Below are positions 27,008 through 35,168 of a stretch of DNA of 64,000 bases, piece after piece. The stretch covers positions 4,159,001-4,223,000 of the forward strand of contig NZ_JAKRKC020000001.1 in the NCBI RefSeq assembly GCF_022664455.2, given 5' to 3'. Numbering within the stretch: position 1 is the stretch's first letter; each line of letters begins with the position of its first letter. The translations under genes were made by a program, and so were the position numbers. The notes below the pieces were generated by a model, which worked only from the letters and a program-made list of their open reading frames with translations, did not search any database and was not told the DNA's origin. This DNA comes from Actinomadura luzonensis. GTDB taxonomy: Bacteria > Actinomycetota > Actinomycetes > Streptosporangiales > Streptosporangiaceae.

Positions 27008-27871
27008 TCACAGGGCGGCGGGCAGCACCGGCCGGCCCCGCACGCCGGGGTCCGCCGCGAAGACGGCCCCCGCTTCCGGCTGCTCGTCCCGGTCCACGTC
27101 GAGCGCCGAGGTGGTGATGAACAGCCGGCCGAGGTCGTCGCCGCCGAAGGTGACGGCGGTGACCTTGCGCACCGGCAGGGTGACGACGGCGTCGAGGCGG
27201 CCGGCGGGGTCGTAACGGTGCACGGCCCACCCCTGCCACAGCGCCACCCACACCCCGCCTTCGGCGTCGACCGTCAGCCCGTCCGGCCGGCCGGGGCCCG
27301 GCTCGACGCTCACGAACGGCCGCCGCCCCGACAGCCCCTTGTCCGGGTCGTAGTCGAAGACGTCCACGCGGCCCGTCTCGGTGTCGGCGTAGTAGGCGAG
27401 CGAGCCGTCGGGGCTGAAGTCGAACCCGTTGGAGATCGTCACCTCCGGCAGCACCACGCGCAGCGTCCCGCCGGGCTCGGTCACGTAGAACGAGCCGCGC
27501 CCCGGGGCCGCGTCGTAGGCCATGCTGCCGATGTAGAAGCGGCCGTCCGGGTCGCAGCCGCCGTCGTTCATCCGCACGGACGGGTCGGCCCACGCCTGGC
27601 CGAGGCTGCGCAGCGGGGCGTCGAGGTCGTCGGTGTCGGCCAGCAGCAGCTCGCGCTCGGCGGCGACGACGTACCCGCCGGCCTTGCGGGGCCGCAGGGC
27701 GGCGGCGACCGGCCCCACGTGCCGGCGCCGCACCGCCCCGGCGTCGTCGAGCGCGAGCACGTCGCCGGCCAGCATGTCCACCCAGCGCAGCCCGCCCCAG
27801 CGCGCGGCCCACACGGGCCCCTCGCCGTGCTCTGCGACGGGATCGGTCACGGTGTACGCGGCGATGCTCAT
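27008..27871 (-). CDS. SMP-30/gluconolactonase/regucalcin-like protein
   Basis: A 287-residue six-bladed beta-propeller lactonase. The family's metal ligands are visible: Glu in AEHGEGPVW, Asn/Asp in VRMNDGGCDPDGRFYIGSM, Asn in VTISNGFDFSPDG, and Asp in GRPDGLTVDAEGGVWVA. Such enzymes hydrolyse sugar lactones with a divalent metal ion in the cytoplasm. The ATG has GAGGAG nine bases before. It stands alone, with the unrelated FBP gene downstream on the same strand. Confidence 0.93.
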   Translation of the reverse strand: MSIAAYTVTDPVAEHGEGPVWAARWGGLRWVDMLAGDVLALDDAGAVRRRHVGPVAAALRPRKAGGYVVAAERELLLADTDDLDAPLRSLGQAWADPSVRMNDGGCDPDGRFYIGSMAYDAAPGRGSFYVTEPGGTLRVVLPEVTISNGFDFSPDGSLAYYADTETGRVDVFDYDPDKGLSGRRPFVSVEPGPGRPDGLTVDAEGGVWVALWQGWAVHRYDPAGRLDAVVTLPVRKVTAVTFGGDDLGRLFITTSALDVDRDEQPEAGAVFAADPGVRGRPVLPAAL

Positions 27872-27959
27872 GCCGGTCTCCTCGAAGCGTCCTGGAGGTC
27901 ACGTCCGACGATGCCCCACGCGACCGGCCCGCGCGGGGACGCGGCGGGCGTGCGGCCGG

Positions 27960-28048
27960 GTCAGCGGCGGCAGGGGCAGCGGCGGCCGGGTCAGCGGCGG
28001 CAGGATCAGCGGCGGCGGGGTCAGCGACGGCCGGTCAGCGGCGGCGGG
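27960..28048. repeat. Six imperfect 15-bp tandem repeats
   Basis: Units of the form GTCAGCGGCGGCAGG repeat six times; the fifth is one base short. The array spans the region behind the SMP-30 start and the last codons of the pentapeptide gene, and gives the latter its Arg/Pro-rich tail. Confidence 0.8.
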
Positions 28049-28919
28049 GCCGGGGGGGACGCCGCCGGTGGCGGCCGGTCGTCGCCCGCGGCTCCGGCCG
28101 GCCGGCGGGCCAGTGCGCGGGGCGGGCCAGCGCGGGCGGGACACGGGTCGCCGCGTCGCCCTGGGCGGCGTTGAGCTGGGCCTGGGTGAGGAAGATCGCG
28201 CCGGTCAGGTCGGCGCCCGCGAGGTTCACGCCGCGCAGGTCGGCGCCGATGAGGTCGGCCGCGCGCAGGTCGGCCCCGCGCAGGTCGGCGCCGATCAGGT
28301 ACGCGCCCCGCAGGTTCGCCCCCCGCAGGTCGGCCCCGCGCAGGCGGGCGCCGATGAGGTCGGCCCCGCGCCGGTCCTGCCCCCGGTGCCCGGACCTGAC
28401 CAGCTCGCTCGTCCGCAGCAGCAGTTCGTTGACGGCGGCGCGGTGCGGCGCGACGTCGTAGCCCGCCAGGACGTCCGCGTCCTGCCGGGTGAGCCGGTCG
28501 GTCTCGTCGAGCGCGCGGCGCAGCTCGGCGTGGACGGGCCGGGCAGGCTCCAGGGACAGCGCCTCGGCGAGGTACCACAGCAGCTCGTGGAGCTGCCGCA
28601 TGACCGGGAAGACGGCGTACATGCGGCCGGCCGTCCCCGGCGCCTCCCGCCAGCTCCGCCCGCCGAAGGTGACCTGCGAGACCTTCTGCCCGGCGCCGAA
28701 GCAGTCGAAGACGGTGCAGCCGGGGTAGCCGCGCCCGCGGAGCTGCGCGTGGATGGAGCAGCGGAAGTCCTCGCGCAGGTTGCGGCAGGGCTCGCCGGCG
28801 GGCTTGTCGGCGGCGAAGTCGGCCGAGGCCGCGAACGGCAGCGCCACGCAGCACAGCCCGAAGCAGCTGCCGCAGTCGGCCAGCAGGCCGAGGTCGCGGG
28901 GGTCGTCGGAACGGGGCAA
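28035..28919 (-). CDS. Cys-rich pentapeptide-repeat protein
   Basis: A 294-residue protein. The N-terminal third is rich in Cys ([42 protein letters not shown]), suggesting bound metal or an iron-sulfur cluster. A helical middle follows. The C-terminal third has about 13 A(D/N)LxG pentapeptides ([19 protein letters not shown]) that fold as a right-handed quadrilateral helix. The start is TTG at 28919, with AGGAGA eight bases ahead; no better start exists. Proteins with this layout are known in actinobacteria but have no proven role. DNA-mimic quinolone protection is another pentapeptide role that is not supported by the Cys-rich part. Confidence 0.83.
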   Translation of the reverse strand: MPRSDDPRDLGLLADCGSCFGLCCVALPFAASADFAADKPAGEPCRNLREDFRCSIHAQLRGRGYPGCTVFDCFGAGQKVSQVTFGGRSWREAPGTAGRMYAVFPVMRQLHELLWYLAEALSLEPARPVHAELRRALDETDRLTRQDADVLAGYDVAPHRAAVNELLLRTSELVRSGHRGQDRRGADLIGARLRGADLRGANLRGAYLIGADLRGADLRAADLIGADLRGVNLAGADLTGAIFLTQAQLNAAQGDAATRVPPALARPAHWPAGRPEPRATTGRHRRRPPRPRRR

Positions 28920-29014
28920 CGTACGGGTCTCCTGTCGGGAGGGTCGGCAGGTCCAAGGGTATGCGAGGCGGCCCGCGCGGGCGGACGGCCGCTCGCGTCG
29001 CTCCCTCCCCAGGG

Positions 29015-29785
29015 TCAGGGGTGCGTGTACGGCGTCGTCGTCGCCAGGGCGGCGAACCCGAGCCTGGCCAGGATCGGCCGGCTCTCGCCGGAGGCGTCCA
29101 CCTGCAGGTACCGGTAGCCGAGCGCGGCGGCGGCGCGGGCCCGGTAGGCGACCAGGGCCCGGTACACGCCGCGGCCGCGCCACTCCGGCTCCGTGCCGCC
29201 GCCCCACAGGCCGGCGAACTCCGTCCCGGGGTACAGGTCCATCCGGGCCGCGCTGACCGGCACGTCGCCCGCCATCGCGACGACGGCCACGACGTCGCCC
29301 TCGGCGAGCTGCTCCGTCAGCCGTTCCCTGACGGCGAGCCGGCCCGCCCCGAACACCCGCTCGTGCACCCCGGCCACCAGCTCGACGCCGTCCGCGTCGG
29401 TCACCGGCACCAGGCGGACGCCGTCCGGCTCGGGGGCGGGCAGGGCGGCGATCCGGCCGGTCTCGGCGATCATGAGGGTCTCGGGCGGCTCGGCGGCGAA
29501 GCCGGCCGCCAGCAGGCGCTCGCCCAGGTCGGCGGGGCGGTCGTGGTCGTAGAGCTTCCACTCGAACGCCGTGCCGAGCGCCCCGAAGTGGCGTACCTGC
29601 TCGGCGATCGCGCCGTCGGCCGTGCGCTCGTCCAGGTCGGACCACAGGACGCCGTTCCAGCAGGGCGGGGGGCCGGACTGGCGCACCACGCCGCCGGTCC
29701 GCTCGATCACCGCCCCCGGCGTGTCGGGGCGGGGCTCGCGGCGGAAGCGCGACTCGTACAGGTGCAGCAGGGCGTCGTGATTCAT
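29015..29785 (-). CDS. GNAT-family N-acetyltransferase
   Basis: A 256-residue acetyltransferase. The C-terminal GNAT core includes [20 protein letters not shown] and the acetyl-CoA loop [18 protein letters not shown], then [19 protein letters not shown]. The N-terminal half is a poorly conserved extra GNAT-like lobe. ATG at 29785 is preferred over a GTG nine bases before. The substrate is unknown; a small-molecule amine is usual. It lies between the pentapeptide gene and the prenyltransferase gene on the same strand. Confidence 0.85.
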   Translation of the reverse strand: MNHDALLHLYESRFRREPRPDTPGAVIERTGGVVRQSGPPPCWNGVLWSDLDERTADGAIAEQVRHFGALGTAFEWKLYDHDRPADLGERLLAAGFAAEPPETLMIAETGRIAALPAPEPDGVRLVPVTDADGVELVAGVHERVFGAGRLAVRERLTEQLAEGDVVAVVAMAGDVPVSAARMDLYPGTEFAGLWGGGTEPEWRGRGVYRALVAYRARAAAALGYRYLQVDASGESRPILARLGFAALATTTPYTHP

Positions 29786-29858
29786 CCGGACCACCCCAGC
29801 ACCAGGGGACGCGCGACGGCAACCGAATTATCCGCCCCCGCGCGCCCCCTTCGCGGGT

Positions 29859-30635
29859 TCAGCCGCCGAAGCGCCGCTGGCGGGCGGCGAAGCTGCGCAG
29901 CGCGCGCAGGAAGTCGATCTCGCGGAAGGCCGGCCAGTACGCCTCGCAGAAGTACAGCTCGGAGTAGGCCGCCTGCCACAGCAGGAAGTTCGACATGCGC
30001 TGCTCGCCGCTGGTGCGGATGACCAGGTCGGGGTCCGGCTGCCCGGCGGTGTAGAGGTGGCCGGCCAGGTCGTCGGCGGTCAGTGTCTCGGCCAGCTCGT
30101 GCATGGACTGCCCGGCCTCGGCCCGCTCGTACAGCAGCTCGCGCAGCGCGTCGATGACCTCCTGCCGGCCGCCGTAGCCGATGGCGAGCGTCAGGTGGAA
30201 GCCGGTCGCGCAGGTGCGGGTGGCCTCGACGGCGTTCTTCAGCGCGCGGGCGGTGGTGTCGGGCAGCATGTCGAGCAGCCCCGCGACGTGCACGCGCCAG
30301 CGGGCGTCCGGGCGGGCCAGCCGTTCGGCGACCATCTCCTCGATGACCTTGAGCAGGAAGGCCACCTCCGCGTCGCCGCGCCGCTGGAGGTTCTCCGTCG
30401 AGCACAGGAACACCGTCAGGTGCCTGATGCCGAGGCCCTCGCACCACGACAGCACGTCCTGGATGTGCTCGGCGCCGTACTGGTGGCCGATGCTCGGGTT
30501 GGGCAGGCCCTTCTGCCTGGCCCAGCGGCGGTTGCCGTCGATGATGAGGCCGACGTGGCGGGGCAGCGGGCCGGTCATGACCTGGCGGCGCAGGCGCCGG
30601 GCGTACAGGGAGTGGAGAAGATCGTTCGCGTGCAC
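29859..30635 (-). CDS. Cis-isoprenyl diphosphate synthase (UppS family)
   Basis: A 258-residue Z-prenyltransferase. Region I is GLIIDGNRRWARQKG with the essential Asp, region III is LTLAIGYGGRQEVIDA, and region V is RTSGEQRMSNFLLWQAAYSELYF. It adds isoprene units in cis to make undecaprenyl or shorter polyprenyl diphosphates for cell-wall lipid carriers. The GTG start gives VHANDLLHSLYARRLRR; an internal ATG (MTGPLPRHVG) is also possible. Actinobacteria usually hold several copies, so chain length cannot be read off. Confidence 0.93.
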   Translation of the reverse strand: MHANDLLHSLYARRLRRQVMTGPLPRHVGLIIDGNRRWARQKGLPNPSIGHQYGAEHIQDVLSWCEGLGIRHLTVFLCSTENLQRRGDAEVAFLLKVIEEMVAERLARPDARWRVHVAGLLDMLPDTTARALKNAVEATRTCATGFHLTLAIGYGGRQEVIDALRELLYERAEAGQSMHELAETLTADDLAGHLYTAGQPDPDLVIRTSGEQRMSNFLLWQAAYSELYFCEAYWPAFREIDFLRALRSFAARQRRFGG

Positions 30636-30657
30636 CCCATAAGCATGCAGTGCGGGG

Positions 30658-31101
30658 TCAGCCGGTTCGGGACGATTCGAGAAAGTCGGCGCAGCGGCCG
30701 AGGAGCGCGACCAGCGTCTGCCGCTCCTCGTCGGTGAACTGGGCGGCGAGGGCGCGCTCCAGGCGGACGGCGCGGGCGTCGGCGGCGGCCCTCGCCCGCT
30801 CGCCCTCGGGCGTGAGCCGGGTCTCCAGGATGTTCTTGTGCCACTCGTGCGGGGTGCGCTCGACGAGGCCGAGCTCCTGGAGGTTCTTGAGCACGGTGTT
30901 CATCGTCGGCGGGGTGACGCCGCAGGCCCGGGCCAGGGCAGCGGCCGAGATGCCGGGGTTCTCGCCGAGGTGGAGCAGCGCCGAGTACTGCGGCACGGTC
31001 AGGCCGGCCGGCTTGAGGGCGGCGTTCTTGGCCGCGTTGAGCGCTTGCTCCGCGCGCTTGACGTGCGCCCCCAGGCGCTCGGAGACGGGCATGGACGTCA
31101 T
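30658..31101 (-). CDS. MarR-family regulator
   Basis: A 147-residue winged-helix dimer. The recognition segment is ISAAALARACGVTPPTMNTVLKNLQELGLVER, followed by a wing with LTPEGERARAAA. MarR proteins repress divergent or own promoters and respond to small phenolic ligands. It faces away from the secreted propeller gene at 31206, and a palindrome lies between them, so divergent control is likely. Confidence 0.92.
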   Translation of the reverse strand: MTSMPVSERLGAHVKRAEQALNAAKNAALKPAGLTVPQYSALLHLGENPGISAAALARACGVTPPTMNTVLKNLQELGLVERTPHEWHKNILETRLTPEGERARAAADARAVRLERALAAQFTDEERQTLVALLGRCADFLESSRTG

Positions 31102-31143
31102 CTCCGCATGATAACGAGGGGACCGAAATGACGTTGACGAGCA

Positions 31144-31155
31144 TTAGAACTCTAA
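31144..31155. promoter_or_regulatory. Candidate MarR operator TTAGAACTCTAA
   Basis: TTAGA and TCTAA form an inverted repeat with a two-base spacer in the AT-rich divergent region between MarR (start 31101) and the propeller gene (start 31206). Confidence 0.5.
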
Positions 31156-31205
31156 CTATCGTTCGTATGCGTTCTTACTTCTTCTTCGATGGAGGGATCG
31201 TCCTG

Positions 31206-32213
31206 ATGATCCGCATGTCCGCCGTCCTGGCGTCCGCGGTCCTGGCCGGCGCGCTCGCCGCGCCGCCCGCCCTGGCCGATGCCGCCGGCCCGGCCGCCGC
31301 GCCGCGCACCACCACCGCGCCGCGCGTCACCACCGCGTACGAGCTGCCCGGCGACCGCGTCTACCCCGAGGGCATCACCGCCGACCCGCGCACCGGCGTC
31401 CTGTACGCGGCCTCCTGGGCCGACGGCACCGTCTACGAGCTGACGCCCGGCCGGCGGGTCGCCGCGACCTTCCTGCCGGCCGGCTCCGACGGCCGCGACA
31501 CCGCCAACGGCCTGGAGGCCGACGACGCGGGCCGGCTGTGGGTGACCGACTCCACCAGCGGTGTCTTCGTCTACGACACGCGCACCCGGGAGCTGCTGGC
31601 CCGCTTCGACGTCCCGGCCGGGGCGCCGAGCTTCGTCAACGACCTGGCCGTCGCCCCCGACGGCGCGGTCTACGTCACCGACAGCCTGCGCGCCGTCGTC
31701 TACCGGGTCACGCCCGCGCAGTTCGAGCGGGCGCGGGGCGGAGCCGCGGAGCTGACCCCGTTCGCCGCGCTGGAGGCCGCGCTCGACCCGCACGCGGACG
31801 GGGCGTACACGCTCAACGGCATCGTCACCGACCCGTCCGGGCGCTACCTGCTGACCGCCGACATGACCGGCGGCGACCTGTTCCGCGTGGACCTCGCCAC
31901 CCGCGCCGTGCGGCGGGTCACGCTGCGCGGCGGCGACATGCTGCACGCCGACGGGCTGGAGCTGCGCCAGGGCACGCTGTGGGCGGTGCACAACACCGCC
32001 GACACGATCAGCCGCTGGCACGTCGCGGCGGGCGGGGGCACGGCCACCGTGGAGAAGCGGCTCACCGACCCGGCGCTGCAGCTCCCGACGACGCTGGCGC
32101 GGGTGAAGGGGACGCTCTACGTCGTGCGGTCCCAGTTCGACCGGGGCGGGCCGCTGGGGGACGAGGGCGCGCCGCAGATCCCGTTCACGGTCGCCGCAGT
32201 GCGCGGCCTCTGA
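31206..32213 (+). CDS. Secreted SMP-30/gluconolactonase-like beta-propeller
   Basis: A 335-residue exported protein with signal peptide MIRMSAVLASAVLAGALAA and cleavage near ALADAAG. The propeller repeats include VYPEGITADPRTGVLYAASW, NGLEADDAGRLWVTDS, VNDLAVAPDGAVYVTDS and LNGIVTDPSGRYLLTAD. These resemble SMP-30/strictosidine-synthase-like folds with Glu, Asn and Asp metal ligands. GGAGGG lies nine bases before ATG 31206. It is divergent from MarR and probably repressed by it. Substrate unknown. Confidence 0.87.
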   Translation: MIRMSAVLASAVLAGALAAPPALADAAGPAAAPRTTTAPRVTTAYELPGDRVYPEGITADPRTGVLYAASWADGTVYELTPGRRVAATFLPAGSDGRDTANGLEADDAGRLWVTDSTSGVFVYDTRTRELLARFDVPAGAPSFVNDLAVAPDGAVYVTDSLRAVVYRVTPAQFERARGGAAELTPFAALEAALDPHADGAYTLNGIVTDPSGRYLLTADMTGGDLFRVDLATRAVRRVTLRGGDMLHADGLELRQGTLWAVHNTADTISRWHVAAGGGTATVEKRLTDPALQLPTTLARVKGTLYVVRSQFDRGGPLGDEGAPQIPFTVAAVRGL

Positions 32214-32280
32214 CGGTCACCACGGCCTCTGACCGTCACCGGGCCCCTCGCGCTTGGGCTTCGTCCGCCGGTGGGGCGGG

Positions 32281-33270
32281 TCAGTCGTGCTCAGGGCCGC
32301 CGCCCGGCCAGGCGTCCCCCCAGCCGACGTCCCTGGCCTGGCGGTAGAGCTCGCCCTGCCGCTTGGAGACGATCTCGTCGCGCAGGCCGTCCGTCTCGGT
32401 GCACAGGCGCAACGACACCAGGCCCTTGCGCTTCTGCGGGTGACGCAGCACCCGGGCGGCGGGGCGCGGCCGGGGAACGGCGGTGGCGGCGACGTAGGAG
32501 AACTTCTCGTCCTCGAAGCTGAGGGTGCCCGCCTTGAGCCGGCGGTGCAGGGACGTCCTGGGCAGCCGTACCGAGAAGTGGCACCAGTCCTGGCCGGGCC
32601 GGATGGGGCAGGCGCCGTCGTGCGGGCAGGGGGCGACGACGCTCAGCCCCTCCTGCACCAGGGCCTCGCGGGCGGCGGCGATCGTCGCGTAACCGGCGGG
32701 GGTGCCCGGCTCGACGACGATCACCAGGGCGGCGTCGCGGGCGAGCCAGCGCACGACGTCCGGCCGGTCCTGTTCGGGCAGCTCGCCCAGCGCGTACGAC
32801 ATGGTCGCCAGGTCGGCGCGGGGCCGGTCCAGGCCCGGGCGGACGGCCGCCTGCCGCCACGCGGCGCCGCGCACCCCGGCCGCGCCGGACGTACGGGCCA
32901 GACGCCGGCCCAGGTCGAGGACGTGCGGCTCGCGCTCGATGACGGTGACCTCGCGCAGGGACGGCCACAGGTCCGCGGCCGCCCAGACCGCCGCGCCCGT
33001 GCCGCCGCCCGCGTCGAGCTGGCTGACCGGCTCGAACCCCGGCATCAGGGCCGCCGCGTGCCGCATGGCGGTCGCGGCGGCGGCGTACGTGGCGGGCATG
33101 CGGTAGGCGGCGTACGCGGCGACGTCCGCCTCGCCGCGCATGTGAGCGGTCTCGGCGGGGGCGCCGGCCCGGTAGCGCTCGGTGAGCTGCGCGACCGAGC
33201 GGGCCAGCTCCTGGGGCGAGTGACGGGCCAGGGCCTTGTCCAGGGCGGCGCTGAGGTCGTCGGGCAGCAT
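32281..33270 (-). CDS. Rsm22-like SAM methyltransferase with Fe-S motif
   Basis: A 329-residue protein of the Rsm22 family, linked to the small ribosomal subunit. The SAM fold is QLDAGGGTGAAVWAAAD with TVIEREPHVLDLGRRLA. The Cys-rich segment APCPHDGACPI followed by DWCHFSVRLPRTSLHR is the family's predicted 4Fe-4S site. RLKAGTLSFEDEKFSYVA and the C-terminal CTETDGLRDEIVSKRQG are also typical. The ATG at 33270 gives MLPDDLSAALDKALARH. It likely assists ribosome assembly. Confidence 0.9.
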   Translation of the reverse strand: MLPDDLSAALDKALARHSPQELARSVAQLTERYRAGAPAETAHMRGEADVAAYAAYRMPATYAAAATAMRHAAALMPGFEPVSQLDAGGGTGAAVWAAADLWPSLREVTVIEREPHVLDLGRRLARTSGAAGVRGAAWRQAAVRPGLDRPRADLATMSYALGELPEQDRPDVVRWLARDAALVIVVEPGTPAGYATIAAAREALVQEGLSVVAPCPHDGACPIRPGQDWCHFSVRLPRTSLHRRLKAGTLSFEDEKFSYVAATAVPRPRPAARVLRHPQKRKGLVSLRLCTETDGLRDEIVSKRQGELYRQARDVGWGDAWPGGGPEHD

Positions 33271-33436
33271 GGGCGGGTTCGCTTTCGGGGTGACGGGTGG
33301 GTGCGCGGGCCCCGCTCGTCCGGGCCCCCGGCCGCGGGCGGCCCGCACGGCGGCTGCCCGGCCCCGATGAACGGCGGCTCGGCGCCCTGAGCCATTATCG
33401 ACCATCCCCACCCCTGCGACCACCGCCCCTCTCCCC

Positions 33437-33705
33437 GTACGCCCGCCCCGCCCCCGAACGCCCATCCCTCTGCCATACGCCCGCCACTCCCTCGGACGCC
33501 CATCACACCCCCGCACGTCCACCGCTCCCGGACGCCCACCGCTTCCTCCGGACGCCCACCGCTTCCCTCGAACGTTCGCCACTCCTCCGGACCCCCACCG
33601 CTTCCCCCGGGCGCCCGCCCCCTGGGACGCCCGCCGCCTGCCATCCTCCTCAGACACCTGCCGCACTCCCCGGACGCCCGCCACTTTCCCAGGACCCCGC
33701 CTCCC
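33437..33705. repeat. Degenerate 17-20 bp tandem repeats in a gene-free stretch
   Basis: The 504-base gap 33271-33774 holds no convincing gene. Most of it is about 12-13 imperfect copies of a unit close to GGACGCCCACCGCTTCCCTC on the + strand. Adjacent copies at about 33531-33570 are nearly identical. Open frames across it on the minus strand are Gly/Arg-rich artefacts of the repeat. Confidence 0.8.
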
Positions 33706-33774
33706 ACAGTCCGGGGGTGCGCCGGCGGCGAACAGGCGCCCGCCCCGCCCCCACGCCCACGTAGCGTCGTCGGC

Positions 33775-34665
33775 GTGACGATCGTCGTGGACGGCGTGGA
33801 GATCGCCTACGAGGAAGCGGGCCCGGCCACGGGCAGGGCCATGGACAGGGGCACGGGCAGCGGCGCGGTCGTGTTCGTGCACGCCAGCGTGGGCGACATG
33901 CGCATGTGGGACCACCAGTTCCGGTCGTCGTCCGAGCGGCACCGGGTGATCCGCTACGACCGGCGCGGCTTCGGCCGCTCCGGCGACGCCACGGGCGAGG
34001 TGTGCCACCACGAGGACCTGCTGGCCGTGCTCGACGCCCTGAACATCGGCCGGGCGGTCCTGGTCGGCGCGTCGATGGGCGGCGGGTACGCCGTCGAGGC
34101 GGCCCTCGCCGCGCCGTCCCGGGTGGCGGGTCTCGTGCTGGTCGGCGCGGGCCTGCCGGGCCACACCTGGCCGCCCGAAATGCTGGAGCAGGCCCGCGAG
34201 CGCGTGCACTCCTCGGTGCCCGCCGACCGTCTGAAGAGCTACCGCCACGGCACGGCCGCGCACGTGGACCCGGCGGACGTGCGGGCGATGGCGGAGGCGC
34301 ACACGCTCTGGCAGGTCGCGGGCCCCGACCGCGGCCGGGACGCGCTGAGCGACGAGGTGTGGGAGGCCGCGGTGGAGATGTGCGAGCTGGTCTTCCTGCG
34401 CTCCTGGTCCGTCCCGAGTCCGCCGGAGCGCTTCCTCGACCCGCCGGCCGCGGGCCGCCTGGCGGAGGTCTCCGCGCCCACCCTGGTGATCAACGGCCTG
34501 TCGGACGTGCCCGGCATCCAGGAGGTGTCACGCATCCTGGCCAAGGGCATCCCGGGCGCGCGCCTGCTCGAACTCCCCAGCACGGGCCACCTGCCGTCCG
34601 TCGAACGCCCGGAGCAGGTGACCCGGGCGCTGACCGCGTTCATCACCGAGACCCTGAACCCCTGA
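33775..34665 (+). CDS. Alpha/beta-hydrolase
   Basis: A 296-residue soluble hydrolase. The nucleophile elbow is VGASMGGGYA, the oxyanion region is FVHASVGDMRMWDHQ in place of the usual HGxxG, the acid Asp follows INGLSDVPG, and the catalytic His is in STGHLPSVERPEQV. The GTG start lies four bases behind a run rich in C, without a strong ribosome site. Substrate unknown; esterase or haloperoxidase-like branches are possible. It follows the repeat region and precedes a convergent gene. Confidence 0.88.
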   Translation: MTIVVDGVEIAYEEAGPATGRAMDRGTGSGAVVFVHASVGDMRMWDHQFRSSSERHRVIRYDRRGFGRSGDATGEVCHHEDLLAVLDALNIGRAVLVGASMGGGYAVEAALAAPSRVAGLVLVGAGLPGHTWPPEMLEQARERVHSSVPADRLKSYRHGTAAHVDPADVRAMAEAHTLWQVAGPDRGRDALSDEVWEAAVEMCELVFLRSWSVPSPPERFLDPPAAGRLAEVSAPTLVINGLSDVPGIQEVSRILAKGIPGARLLELPSTGHLPSVERPEQVTRALTAFITETLNP

Positions 34666-34728
34666 ACCCTCGGACCCCCGGACCGCCGGGAAGCCGAGTC
34701 ACTGAACCACCGCGCCACGCAGGGGCGG

Positions 34729-35088
34729 TCAGCCCGCGCTGTCCAGGAGCGCGGCCAGGCGTTTGGGCGCGACGAGCCGGTAGCTGTCCCTGATCAGCTC
34801 GTCGAGCTCGTCCCAGTCCTGCTCGACGTCGAGCCGCGCGCCGAGCCAGCCCTTGCCGCCGACGTAGTCGGGCACGAAGAACCGGTCGGGCTGGGCGCTC
34901 ACCATCGCCTCCTGCACGCCCGGCCCGGCCTTGAACGTCATCGACCGCCCGTCCTCGCTGGTCATGACGAACAGCTTCTCCCGCACCCGGTAGGACGGCG
35001 CGGTGTGCCCGCCGAAGGGTTTCTCCGCCGCTTCCGGCAGGCCCAGGCAGATCTCCCGCAGCCGCGCCGCCACCTCATCGTCGATCAT
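34729..35088 (-). CDS. MmcQ/YjbR-family protein
   Basis: A 119-residue protein with the MmcQ/YjbR fold (CyaY-like). Key segments are LPEAAEKPFGGHTAPSYRVREKLF, MTFKAGPGVQ, VPDYVGGKGWLGARLD and LIRDSYRLVAPKRLAALL. The ATG at 35088 has GGGAGG ahead. These small proteins are often called DNA-binding, with little experimental support. Monocistronic in appearance. Confidence 0.9.
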   Translation of the reverse strand: MIDDEVAARLREICLGLPEAAEKPFGGHTAPSYRVREKLFVMTSEDGRSMTFKAGPGVQEAMVSAQPDRFFVPDYVGGKGWLGARLDVEQDWDELDELIRDSYRLVAPKRLAALLDSAG

Positions 35089-35168
35089 GTACGCCTCCCG
35101 TTCGCCGAGACGGCGAGAGTACCGCGCCCCTCCGACAATTCCCGCCCTCCTGACGGCAGTTGCGCTCC

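Noticed and set aside
28170-28380. DNA-level tandem repeats in the pentapeptide gene as a mobile or satellite repeat
   Set aside because: They follow directly from the A(D/N)LxG protein repeat of the coding sequence.
33045-33707. Open frames on the minus strand through the repeat region, which could extend the Rsm22-like gene upstream
   Set aside because: Gly/Arg/Trp-rich low-complexity translation of degenerate repeats; the Rsm22 family starts at MLPDDLSAAL (33270).
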